Origin: Petrosia ficiformis
Lineage: Eukaryota; Porifera; Demospongiae; Haplosclerida; Petrosiidae
Length of the DNA: 64,000 nucleotides
Assembly (NCBI GenBank): GCA_947044365.1
Contig: OX345638.1
Coordinates: 2,466,201-2,530,200, forward strand
Direction of reading: 5' to 3'
A program made the position numbers and the translations under genes. The notes beneath the pieces are model-generated. The model was not told the origin of the DNA. It made no database searches and saw only the letters and a program-made list of their open reading frames with translations. This document shows, in pieces, positions 12,965 to 24,601 of this stretch (within the stretch, counting starts at the first letter, position 1; each line of letters opens with the position of its first letter).

Positions 12965-13520
12965 GTGGGCGGATGCTACTCCAATCAGTTTCTAGTCTTG
13001 CAAGCTTCTTGCAGCATACAATCTGGTTCCATTCTGTATTTTTTGGAAGCCACACCCACCCGGGGGTATAATTATTGGGCCTAAATGTTTTGACTGATAG
13101 TTTCCACGGGTGGTGGAGGGGGCGGTGGGTGGCAAACAATGGCGGGTAACTGTAGTTGCTCTCTGAGAAAGATCGGAGTTTGATAGTGCCTAGAAAGGTA
13201 GATTTTATGGTTTCAGTGAAAAGCTACAGAATTCAGCTTTCTTCAGCCTCTTGTAACTATAAAAGTAAAATGAATTTCCAGAAAACGGCTCTATTTGTTT
13301 TCTCTAAATGCATTGTACTTGGTGCACGCCATGATTGGTGGGCGTGGCTTTCTCCGTTTTGTACTTATTGCCATTACAAAAATGGACATTTTATATATGT
13401 TTTATCACTTCCAGGACCCTATAAAGGTGATTAGAAGATATGAAGGTTGCCATTACACCAGGTTAGAGTCATATTATATAATATTCTATCTTGAAACTGA
13501 TTGGAGTCGCATCCGCCCAC
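12965..13520. mobile_element. MITE-like element with 28-bp terminal inverted repeats
   Basis: The left end GTGGGCGGATGCTACTCCAA (12965 on) and the right end at 13493-13520 are inverted copies over about 28 bp with one mismatch. The inside has no convincing gene. Bases 1-16 of the window carry the same end sequence, which suggests another copy just outside. No clear target duplication was recognised. Confidence 0.6.
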
Positions 13521-13993
13521 TCCCTAGTACCACCTTAATTATAACAATCCACTAAAGCTGATTTATTATCTTATCACATGATTTTTTAAAAATTCATAGT
13601 TCTTTTGATCTGTGTAATCTGTGATCCGCAGTCCATGTTTTCTAGCTACCCTTAATCGAGTGACGTGAATTAATTGTGCATGTGCATTTGTATCCTCAAA
13701 GCTGAAAAGAAGAAAGTGCTTGTTGCATAAGCATAGTAATAAAATTTGTGAGCAAATACATTCTTATAATAATTAATATTACTTTTGAAGCCAGTTGTGA
13801 TAAGCATAATGGCTGACACAGTGACTGACACTACTTCTTGTGGGACTGTAAATAGTACTGTAAGTGAAATAGAAAATAGACATCATCTGTAAGTGAAAGC
13901 GAACGATAATTAACTCATAAATAATTGATATATAGAAACGACTGACCTTCAGTATTTCTGTAATCTACACTATTCAAAAAAAATAATAGAAAC

Positions 13994-14261
13994 AAGAATA
14001 ATAAAAAAAACATTTTCAATTAAAAATGAAAGAAGATGTAGGGATGTCAAAACCCAAAAAGCATGCAAACAAGGTTGGGAGGCTAAATTAAACAAACCAT
14101 TTCCATATAGCCCTACATAAGTACAGCTCTTTGTATTTTGCTTCATAGCAATGGAAGTGGTTTGCTTAATTTTGTGTCCTATGTTAGCCCCCCAACATGC
14201 ATATGGTTTCTGGGTTTTGACGTCTCTACATCTTCTTTCATTTTTATTGAAAATTATTCTT
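13994..14261. mobile_element. Foldback MITE, copy 1
   Basis: About 55-bp imperfect inverted arms (AATGAAAGAAGATGTAGGGA type on the left, the inverse on the right) flank a short centre. The same arms recur at 24395-24585, and a single arm at about 23809-23860. No coding capacity, so it is non-autonomous. Confidence 0.7.
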
Positions 14262-15186
14262 CATTTATACACTGTAAAAAATAATAGGTTATTTTAACCT
14301 TCAGTTGGTTATGGGAGTTTTAGTGTAATGTTATTTTCAATTTGTTTTTCTTGCTAGGTAAAATTTTCAATTCATCTTGATCTATATTGACTAGTATATA
14401 AAGCATAGTAACAAAAACAGCAACACAATGTAATAATAATTATTATAGGTATAATGTGTGGTGTATTTACACTAAATCACAATCATTTCTATTCTAACAG
14501 CTGTGAAACAACAGATATTGCTTACTTTCAGAATAAGTGCTGTGTACACAAATTTGTAACAAATAATATTCGTTGTATCTAATTACTTTATTATGGCATG
14601 TGCTTATATACTAGTCAATATAGATAATATTATAGTCTCAGGAGCATATTAATAATATTGTATTGAAACTCAGATCATGTAACCAAACGAGGGTTAAAAT
14701 AAGCCACTAATTTTTACAGTGTAGACTAGCTACATAGCCTAGCACCTCAGTATAGAAAGGAATGCAGTGATTTATGAATATCATTATTTAGTGAATCCAC
14801 AAATGACATCCTAGGAAGCAGTAAAAGGCAAAGGACCATGGCACCAAATGTGTGGAGGTCTCAGTATCGATCTTGTTTCAAATTAAATAAGGAACCTAGA
14901 CTATATCATTCAGCAATTACTCAAAATACTTTCTTCCAGTAATTAAGAGTGTTTCTTATATAATTTTTCTTGTATTACATCTTGTATTGAATAACTTTGA
15001 TGAAACTGAGATCATAATTTAGTACATGTCATCTAATGTATTCACTATTACTATTTCTAATTCTAAACGAACCACACACATATGCAGGGAAACACCCAAT
15101 TGCACATTTAATTGGTGTTTATTGGTTGTTTATTTGCAGAAAAATTAGTGACACCCCCGTTCTAAGCATATATAGCTTTTCCTGTG
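14262..15186. other. Upstream region of NLR gene B, no gene seen
   Basis: AT-rich sequence without a recognisable exon. It should hold the promoter and 5' UTR of gene B. Unlike A and C, the 60 bp before the start codon do not align with the other NLR leaders, so B may have a different promoter. Confidence 0.4.
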
Positions 15187-15441
15187 ATGAATATCAGTAG
15201 AAGTCTTTTCCTATTGCTTCATACTCTACTAGTTATCATGATTGATATCTGTCAATGGAGATCAAGTATAGGATCATGGTATTATCATCAGATATCATAT
15301 CATACCCACTGTATTAAGAATTCTCCCACCAGTGATGCAACCACTGATAACAGCACGATAAATGGAGTCACTAGGGTCAGGTGGATTAGAGGTCTAACCT
15401 TCTCTCTAGTCTGTGGACTGATTCTCCTCCTTATTTTATCA

Positions 15442-15468
15442 GGAGATATTGAACTCAACCCTGGTCCT
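15442..15468 (+). other. 2A ribosome-skipping motif of NLR gene B
   Basis: Encodes GDIELNPGP after a hydrophobic helix. Predicted separation is between Gly93 and Pro94 counted from the ATG at 15187. Identical in amino acids to the motifs in genes A and C. Confidence 0.85.
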
Positions 15469-16208
15469 ATAACAGGTAATAGTAATCAGTAATGTTGTAT
15501 GATATGATTATTATACTGACAAAATTTAGAGTTGACATCAAGCAATGCTCTACGACTTCTAGTTAAGAGTGGTTTTATTGTTAAAGAGAAATGGACTCAA
15601 CTTATTAGTCTTCTTGGTGTGTCACTAGATGAGAGAAGGAGACTCAAGACAATGGCTAACACTGATCATGATTACCACTTTGCATTAGAAGAAGGTTTAC
15701 AATGGTGGATTAATAACTGTAGCACTGCCTCTTGGGAAGAACTCACCTCAGCTGTTGAGAAATGTGAAGACTGTAGTAATATATCTAATATAATGAGGAA
15801 AGAGATTGGAATTGGTAAGTAAAATGACTAAAAGTATATATAACAGTTAAGTTAATATATATTCTGTAGTTAACCAGAAACCAAGGGAAGTATTACGGGT
15901 TCACTCTGCTCATCTAACTGATGTCTTAAGCACTACACCTAATAGAGTGACAAGTGCATTGTATGCTAAAAACCTGATACCATTTGAGGTTAAGACCAAT
16001 TTACTTTCGATAACAGAAGATTATAAAAAAGCTAGTAAACTGGTACTTGTGTTAGAGAGACAACTACAAACACATTCTGATCCAGACCAGTATCTACATG
16101 ATATTTGTCATGTGTTAAGAAATCAACAACATCAGACACTAACAGATACTGCCACCTCCATACTAAAACAGTTAGGTTAGTCTTCTCTACATAAACAACA
16201 TTCATTAC

Positions 16209-16430
16209 TGTGGTAACTGTATGGACTATAGTTAGTATTATAATTATTATGCAATATAGTGTTATATTTAACAGTTATTGGACTCATTGTGTATTAGTCT
16301 AGAATATTCTCTAGCATTTGTTTTTAGTCTATTTATAAGTTCTGTAAGTCAGTTATTGTCAGTTGTTGTTAAGTTCACTATTATCATTGTTATTGAATAT
16401 ATATTGGAAGTTATACCTCGAGCCATCACA
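16209..16430 (+). repeat. 5' LTR
   Basis: 222 bp, TG...CA ends. It is nearly identical to the 3' LTR; differences are one transition near the end and two indels (a short insertion near 16230 here, and an extra block of roughly 28 bp in the 3' LTR). Confidence 0.9.
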
Positions 16431-16444
16431 TATTGGCGACGAGG

Positions 16445-17368
16445 ATGGCTGGCCACGGTCTAATCGGAAGAATCGGTGAATATGAACAAGGAAAAGAAGA
16501 ATGGACACCATACTACGAAAGGTTGGAGTATTATTTTGCAGCAAATGGAGTACTGGAGGAAACCAAGAAAAAGTCAATTTTCTTCATCTTCCTACAAGCT
16601 ACTAAGGAGTTTGATATCACCACAAAAACCAGGAGACAAGACCCTGAAGGAATTGATTACAGTACTACAACGCCATCACAGCCCGACACCGTCCGAAATA
16701 GTGCAGCGATACCGATTTAATACTCATTACAGACAACAAGCCGAAACCATAGCTACGTTCGTATCCGAACTGCGATCGATCGCCGAGTTTTGTAACTACT
16801 ACGGAGAAAGTCTAAATTACATGTTGCGGGATCGTCTAGTGTGTGGCATTTTAATGACAGTGCCATACAACGCCGATTACTAGCAGAAGATAAACTCTCT
16901 TTCACAAAAGCAATGGAGATTTCTCAAGGGATGGAAGCAGCTACTAAGAATGCACAAACTCTTCAGAGTTCAAGCGGAGTAGGAGAAGTGCAGCATGGAG
17001 CCGTACACAAGCTGTATTCGCAACAAAAGAAATCAACACCAGCAACTACATGCTATAGGTGTGGAAAGGGTGGACACTTGCCTGTTAAATGTCGATATAA
17101 AAATTCAAAGTGCCATAGCTGTGGAAAAGTAGGACACTTGATGAAAGTCTGCCACAGTAAACCCCAGAAACAAGCCTATGATCGCCAAGGTCACAAATCC
17201 GTAAAGTGTTTAACAAAGGACGATGACAGGTTGAGCGAAAATTCAAAGGAATACTCTCTGTATAAACTGACATCGAAGGAAAAACCCAAGCCACTATCGA
17301 TCCCTGTGTGTATTGATGGGGTGGCAGTCTCTATATGGAACTGGACACAGGTGCCTCAGTATCACTAG
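16445..17368 (+). pseudogene. Gag of the LTR element, frameshifted
   Basis: Gag capsid-like region followed by two CCHC zinc knuckles (CYRCGKGGHLPVKC, CHSCGKVGHLMKVC; about 17049-17155) that bind nucleic acid during particle assembly. The likely start is the ATG at 16445, within the primer-site region. The reading frame changes near 16575 and again near 16850, so three overlapping frames carry the protein. Annotated only as a broken copy. Confidence 0.8.
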
Positions 17369-20300
17369 TATCGGAAAAAACATTTAGGCATCTGTGGCCA
17401 TCGAAAGTGTTACAGAAATCTTCTGCCGTACTGCGTACCTATACAGGACAACCACTACAATTATTAGGAAGCGTAAACGTTATTGTGAGTTACAAGTCAC
17501 AGCAAGCTCAATTACCTTTGCTAGTGGTCACGGGAGAAGGACCAAGTTTGTTTGGGTGAGACTGGTTGGAATCCATTACTCTTGATTGGAGTGAAATACA
17601 TAGTCTACAGACTGATCCCTTACACAGTCTACTGGAACAACACACTCAATTATTCCAAGCAACCTTAGGAACTATGAAAGGTTTTAAAGCTAAGTTCTAC
17701 GTAGATGAAACAGTACCACCGAAATTTTGTAAAGCACGTTCTGTACCTTACGCAATGCAGACAAAGGTCGAGAAGGAACTAGAGAGATTAACAAAGGAAG
17801 GGATTATTGAGCCGGTACAATATGCCGAATGGGCAGCACCGATCGTTCCTGTTTTAAAGAGTGACAAAACTTCAGTTCGAATCTTTGAAAATTTTAAGCT
17901 GACGGTTAATCAAGCCTCAAAGTTGGATCGTTATCCAATTCCCAAAGTGGAAGACCTATTTGCTACACTAGCTGGTGGTAAAAGTTTCACCAAGCGAGAC
18001 CTCAGTCAAGCTTACCAGCAGATTGAACTAGAGGAAACTTCCAAGAATTATGTTGTGATTAACACCAACAAAGGACTGTTCAGGTACACTCGACTACCGT
18101 ATGGAGTGTCGTCGGCCCCAGGACTTTTCCAGCGAGCAATGGAGAATTTGCTGCAAGGTCTACAGCATGTGGTAGTATACATTGATGACATACTTGTCAC
18201 TGGGGATAGCAATGAAAGCCATTTGGCTAATCTACGTGAAGTACTAGTCAGATTAGAGGATGCTGGACTTCGACTAAAAAAAAAATAAATGTGTCTTTAT
18301 GGCACCATCCGTTACTTATTTGGGTCACAAAATCGATGGTGAAGGATTACACCCAATCGCCGAGAAAGTAAAAGCTGTTAACGATGCACCCAACCCCAGG
18401 AATGTGCAAGAGTTGAAGTCATACTTAGGACTTTTAAACTACTATGGGAAATTCCTACCAAATCTATCGACCGAGTTAGCACCATTGTATAAGTTATTGC
18501 GAGCAGAACAAAAGTGGAAATGGTCAGAGAGAGAAACAGCAGCTTTTCAAAAATCAAAAGATCTGTTAACCACTTCACAACTACTAATTCATTTTGACCC
18601 CCAAAAGGAACTAATACTGTCGTGTGATGCATCTGCATACGGCATTGGGGCAGTGTTAGCACACCGAATGTAAGATGGATCCGAGTAAACCTATTGGATA
18701 TGTGTCACGCACCCTATCAGCAGCTGAGAAGAACTACTCTCAGCTTGAAAAGGAAGGTTTGTCATGTGTGTTTGGAGTTAAACGTTTCCACTCATATTTG
18801 TATGGTCATCATTTTTCATTACTAACAGATCATAAACCGTTGTTGAGTCTATTTAATGAATCTAGGGCAGTACCCCCTCAAGCCTCAGCCAGGATTCAGA
18901 GATGGGCACTCACTTTAGCTATGTATAAGTATTCCTTGAAGTTCAAATCAACAAAACAACATGGGAATGCTGATGCTATGAGTCGCCTGCCCTTGCCAGA
19001 TACGGTGACACCTCCATTACCACCAGAAACTGTTCTCCTGTTGGAATTTCTGGAGAAGTCTCCAGTAACGGCCAAGCAAGTACGATTATGGACAAGAAGA
19101 GATCCGATTCTGACAAAAGTGTCAGAATACATTCACACTCAATGGCCAACTACAATAGAAGATAATCTTAAGCCGTATGGAACAAGACAATTGGAACTGT
19201 CGAACCAAGATGGATGTATTAATTTTTTATGGGGAAACCGAGTGGTAATCCCACCACAAGGAAGATTACAAATACTACAGGAGCTTCATGAAGGTCATCC
19301 AGGAGTATCGGAGTATCCAGGATGAAAGCACTAGCTAGACAATATGTTTGGTGGCCTTGTTTAGATAAAGAAAAGGTTCAGTGTTGTTCTACTTGTCAAA
19401 GTAATCGTGTTAGTCCTCCCGTAGCACCTCTGCATCCATGGGAATGGCCCTCACGTCCGTGGTCAAGAGTTCATTTGGATTTTGCTGGACCGTTTTTAGG
19501 ACACATGTTTCTTATCATGGTTGACGCTCATTCCAAATGGATTGAAGTGCACGTTATGGCTTCATCAACTTCCAGTGCAACCATCGAAAATGTTCGAACA
19601 ACATTTGCTCAGTTGGGGATTCCACAAACAGTAGTGACCGATAATGGTTCCTGTTTTGTAAGTGCAGAGTTTAAACAGTTCCTCACCAAAAATGGTATAC
19701 ATCACATAACATCAGTACCGTATCACCCCTCTTCGAATGGTTTGGCCGAAAGAGCGGTACAGACAGTCAAACAAGGTCTCAAGAAACTTCGAGAAGGATC
19801 AGTTAAAGATAGAGTTGCACGCTTTCTCTTTGCATATAGAAACACTCCACATTCTCCTGCCGAACTGTTGTTTGGTCGAAAATTAAACACTCGTTTTGAT
19901 CAACTTAAACCTGATGTATTTACTACAGTGCAAAGGAATCAGCAAAGACAGAAATTCAATCATGACAATCATTCGTCTCAACGATCAATTAAAGAAGGAG
20001 ATCTGGTATATACTCGAAATTACAGTGCAGGTCAAATGTGGTTACCAGGGAAAATCGTGAAACAAACTGGCCCAGTGTCATTTCTCGTGAAATTAGAGGA
20101 AGGACGAGTGTGGAGAAGACATATAAATCAAATTAGGAAAAGATTTGAAAACAAAAGTTCTAATCCTACAATAACTAATGATGGATATATTCCCAATCTC
20201 ATAGACTTCCCGATTGAATCAGTGCCGTACCCTACCGTTACAGATACTCAAGAGCCTCCTCGCATGGAAAATTCCACCTTATATCAGAATGAAACTGGTA

Positions 20301-20383
20301 CGAATCACACTTCAAACAATCAACGAAGGTCTAACAGGAATAGAAGACCTCCTGTTCATTATTCCCCTGAACCTTACATTTAA
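17335..20383 (+). pseudogene. Pol of the LTR element (protease, RT, RNase H, integrase), broken
   Basis: An aspartic protease with DTGAS (about 17341-17355) is followed by an in-frame TGA near 17557. Reverse transcriptase spans 17566-18600 with the catalytic YIDDILVTG (near 18180), interrupted by a frameshift in an A-run at about 18278. RNase H follows (about 18600-18990) across a break near 18670. Integrase has its zinc-binding N terminus (about 19280-19400, frameshift near 19320), a core with Asp (HLDFAGP), Asp (VVTDNGS) and Glu (LAERAVQ), and a C-terminal domain to 20383. Organisation is typical of the Ty3/gypsy superfamily. Confidence 0.88.
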
Positions 20384-20395
20384 GGAAGGAGGAAA

Positions 20396-20641
20396 TGTGG
20401 TAACTGTATGGACTATAGTAATTATTATGCAATATAGTGTTATATTTAACAGTTATTGGACTCATTGTGTATTAGTCTAGAATATTCTCTAGCATGTCTA
20501 TTGCATGTGTTATCCATGTGTTATCCATGTGTTTTTAGTCTATTTATAAGTTCTGTAAGTCAGTTATTGTCAGTTGTTGTTAAGTTCACTATTATCATTG
20601 TTATTGAATATATATTGGAAGTTATACCTCGAGTCATCACA
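20396..20641 (+). repeat. 3' LTR
   Basis: 246 bp. Contains a small internal tandem duplication (TGTGTTATCCA units near 20505-20530) absent from the 5' LTR. It ends only 29 bp upstream of the NACHT exon acceptor of gene B. Confidence 0.9.
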
Positions 20642-23600
20642 ATTACTATTATTATCTTTCATACCTACAGGTCATTCTATCACTGATGAAGATACATCCA
20701 TTAGTCCATTGGATCCTGATGTACAACAATATTGTGACATTATGAGAGATAAATATAAACACCAACCTATTGTTCCTACAGACTGGCCACCACGAGTTGG
20801 ACAAGACTTCTTTGGAAGATTAGCACTATTAGAATCCAAAGACAGACATGCTGATCCTGAAACAATACAACAGACGGTTTGGTGTGTGTTAAGAGGAAAT
20901 ATTGATAAAATACCAGACTTCACTAATAATAAAATTATACTGATAGATATTGAGGATGTCCTTCAACCAAATGAGAGTGGCCAGTCTCTTACTGTAGTCA
21001 TTGATGGTCCTCCTGGTATTGGTAAAACAACTCTCTGCCGTAAATTGTTAAATATGTGGGCCAATGGACAAATCAAACATGAACAATATGATTTGGTAAT
21101 TTACTGTCCTCTAAGATATGACAAGATAGCTCAAGCTAGTACACTATCAGATTTGTTTGTTTATGAAAGTCCAAAAGTCTTGAAAGTGGTTGAGTGGATG
21201 ACAGTTTCAGAGGGGAAAAGACTACTGATAATCTTTGATGGTTGGGATGAATTAAGTGTTGAACTCAGACAATCTTCACTAGCAACTAGAATCATTTGTA
21301 AAGAGCTATTAGACAAATGTTCAGTAATTGTTACCTCTCGTAGCTATGCCTCCTCTTCACTGCTTGATTTAGACTCTATCAATAAAAATGTTGAGGTAAT
21401 GGGATTTACAGTAGAGGAAATTAATAATGTAGTCCATGGAACACTTGAAAAGGAACCTCATCTAGCAAAGAAACTCACCCAAGATCTTAAACTACGAGAT
21501 GATGTCCGGTCATTGTGTTATATACCACTAGTCTGTTCCATAGTCATCTTAGTTTATCGTAAGGAAAATGGACAGTTACCAACAACACTCACACAATTGT
21601 ATGAGAACTTTATCCTACAAACTATCAGAAGATATGTGATAAAGACTCGATTCACTGAACCTGATCGAATAAACAGCCTTCATCATTTACCATCACCAGT
21701 CATATCTACACCTTTCCAAGAGATGTGTAAGTTTGCTTACTTCAGCTTGAATGAAAAAAACCCAAGAATGACATTTTCTTTGTTTCAAGTCCAGCAGTCT
21801 CTGAATGAGTCAGTTGTCAAGGCGGACTATCTAGGACTAATGACAACATTTACTGTGTGTGGAGAGAAAAGTTATCAATTCCTTCACTTGAGTATCCAGG
21901 AATTTCTAGCAGCATGGTGGATAGCTAAGTATGAGAAGACAGAGAAAGTGTTTAATGATCACTTTAATGATGATCACTTTCGAATGTGTCTGAGGTTTGT
22001 ATCAGGTCTAACACACCTTGAACATGAGGATTACAAACAGTATTTCAGTAAAGAACTTGACTTACAATGTAAGAGGAAACCACAATTTGGATTTGAGGCT
22101 TGTTATCATTCCAGGTTTCAACAACATCCAGAAATAGATATGGAGCAATCAGTTTTGGATAGTAATCACTGCTCTTTAGACTACCTTATGAAACTTGACA
22201 TTCTCCTTCTTCAACTTCTATATGAATCACAGAACACAACATTATGTCAAGTATTAGCACAATCCATGAAGAACCACTCACTGTGTCTAAATAATGTAAG
22301 ACATATTTTGTCTCAGTTATTTCTTCAACAATTCTAACACGTCATGAAATCATTTTGACCTATCAGTGCTAAATGACTAATACACTAACAAACAACTCAC
22401 AACAGAACCAGTGTAAGATACTAGAGGTAAAGGGGTAAAGGGGTTTAAAAAAACTATCATTTTTATACAATATTCAGGAGTACTATTGTAGATTATATAA
22501 AATTCCAGTTGATTTTTGTCTTGTGATATTAAAATTACTCAACCTTCCTCTAATAAAAGTACTGCACTTGTTAACAGAAGATTTGACTTTAAAAGATGAT
22601 AATGCAAACTCCATATTACATACAGACAAGTATTCTGAACTAGAGACATGTATAGCAATGAATTCTACACTTCTAGAAATGAAGCTTCATTGTATATTCA
22701 ATGACAAGTTTACTGCTAGTTTTAAAACTATCACTAGTTTGATTAATGGAGTAACAGGAAATAAAACAATAACATCATTCTCACTGAAAGTTACTTACAA
22801 ATTTACTTTCCAGTCAGATGTAGCAATTGAACACCTACTAAAAGACAACCACACACTACAAATTCTTAAATTAGACATACCATCATCACTGAAAGTGGAG
22901 GTGAACACACCACTGACTACTGCAGAGATTGGATCACAATGGTTGTCAACATCACTCCTTTGTCAATGCAAAGGACTACGCTGTCTTAAACTACACCATC
23001 CATATCAACCACATCTTTTATTTCACTCTCATCCTAGTCTACAACAACTTGACTTACCACTAGACACATCTGAGAGTGTTATTGAACTCTTTACTATTCT
23101 GCAGAGTAATACTACCCTCAAAGCTCTGAGAGTAAGAATAAAGAATGAAGACATTACTGAACGGTATGGGTACTAGTCTAAAAGATATGCTAATACTAAA
23201 CCAAACAATAGAATATCTGGAGATAATTGATTTTAGTAATGTGTGTACTATTTCTAGTACACACCTGTCCTTCTTGACAACTGGTCTCTCACACAACACC
23301 AGTCTACAAGAGCTGAGTATAATTATTCCACTATCAGATGCTAACAATGAACAGATAAAAACTTTCTTTAACATCTCACAGAAGAACCAACTTACTGAAA
23401 TTAAACTAGTCTTCGAACTACTTCAGTCTTTCTTTTATGATGACATGAAACGGGCTTCATTGTTTTATGAACAGGTACTACCTCTTGTTACTAACATGTT
23501 AGAATCACACACAACCATCAGACTACTGGAGATAAAGTACAATTATTTCAGCGTTGGCTGGTCTCCACCCATAGACTGGATAGCATTAATACGCCATTAT

Positions 23601-23765
23601 TTACATGCTATCTTCCTCCATATGCATCCTTCACTTCAGTGCATTGGGATAATGCATTTAAAACTCATACAGGATACACTTAAAACACACAGAAAAAGAT
23701 TGAGTGATCAACACAAAAATGAATACCCACTAAAACCACTACCAATACTGTATTGGTTATCCTGA

Positions 23766-24394
23766 TTGAACTTTTGTGTAAAATGAAATATTCTACCATT
23801 TGTTTTATCAATAAAAATGAAAGATGTAGGGTCCCAATAGGGATTTCAAATCCCAAAAAGATTGCATGTTGTATATATAAAACAGGTCAAAACGATTATT
23901 TCGAGGTCAGATGTTTGCCAGTATATGGCCTTGAGACTAACTAATTAATGGTTGAGGTAAAGACAGCTTGACCTTCATTGACATTGATTAATCAATGTTA
24001 AAGCTCAGAAAGTAAAGTGCATGGGTCCTACATATACCATCTGTGTCAGTACTATCCCATACCCTTTGAATGTTTATTGATTATTTCTGTACAATAGTTA
24101 CACAGTATGTATATTTATATAGCAAGTGAAACTGTTGATAGTTATATATGTGTATATATAGTTATGTGTATATTTATACATAATTTTACATGTATGGTTA
24201 ATATATAATGTGAATGTGATGTTCTTGTGTTCCAGTGTTCTGTAGAGTTCATGAATCGAATTTAATTTGTATTTCAGCTGTTAAAGGAGAGTGAAAACAC
24301 GGGAACATAATAAATACAATGACACAAGAATAATCAAATTATGAGTGGTGAAGATGCAAGGTGCTAACATCTAATAGTACACTATATAGTATAC
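23766..24394. other. Intergenic stretch with one MITE arm
   Basis: No gene seen. About 23809-23860 matches one arm of the foldback MITE family (ATGAAAGATGTAGGG). The rest is AT-rich with TATATA runs. Confidence 0.5.
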
Positions 24395-24585
24395 AAGAAT
24401 AATAAAAAAACATTTGCAATAAAAATGAAAGAAGATGTAGGGACGTCAAAACAAAAAATATGCACGAACAAAGTCAGGATGGTACAAGCACAGGAGGTTC
24501 ATCCTGACTTTGTTCACACACTTTTTGGGTTTTGATGTCCCTACATCTTTTTTCATTTTTATTGCAATTTTTTTTTAATTTTCTT
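24395..24585. mobile_element. Foldback MITE, copy 2
   Basis: Inverted arms with GATGTAGGGACGTCAAAAC and its inverse surround a short centre. Internal secondary pair: AAAGTCAGGATG and CATCCTGACTTT. Same family as 13994-14261. It abuts the truncated 5' end of the RT element that follows. Confidence 0.7.
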
Positions 24586-24601
24586 GTTTCCATTGTTGTT
24601 T

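Larger units (their letters stand above)
16209..20641 (+). mobile_element. Ty3/gypsy LTR retrotransposon inside intron 3 of NLR gene B
   Basis: Complete element bounded by LTRs that begin TGTGGTAACTG and end with ATCACA (5' 16209-16430, 3' 20396-20641), flanked by the 5-bp duplication ATTAC (16204-16208 and 20642-20646). Genes A and C show the matching empty site. Just inside the 5' LTR, TGGCGACGAGGATGG (16434-16448) is complementary to the 3' end of an animal tRNA-Ser(GCU) and serves as primer site. A purine tract (20382-20395) precedes the 3' LTR. Coding order is Gag, protease, RT, RNase H, integrase, the usual Ty3/gypsy order. Every domain is present, but several frameshifts and stops make this copy non-autonomous. 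Confidence 0.93.
15187..23765 (+). pseudogene. NLR gene B: 2A leader, Death-like, CARD-like, NACHT; LRR region broken
   Basis: Exons 15187-15475, 15530-15814, 15870-16175 and 20671 onward join in phase 1 as in gene A. The 2A exon here starts with an in-frame ATG giving a signal-peptide-like N terminus (MNISRSLFLLLHTLLVI). Intron 3 (16176-20670) contains a complete LTR retrotransposon. The NACHT exon keeps Walker A, Walker B and FLHLSIQEFLAAWW but loses about 13 nt near 22295, giving a stop at 22337 and an 848-residue LRR-less product if spliced. Further LRR coding pieces lie at 22523-23176 and 23145-23765 in different frames, with a degenerate stretch near 22380-22480. Most likely a pseudogene, but a truncated NLR is possible. 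Confidence 0.8.

Noticed and set aside
13156..13555. Gene inside the 12965-13520 element
   Set aside because: Two overlapping frames with no domain or splice support; the element looks non-coding.
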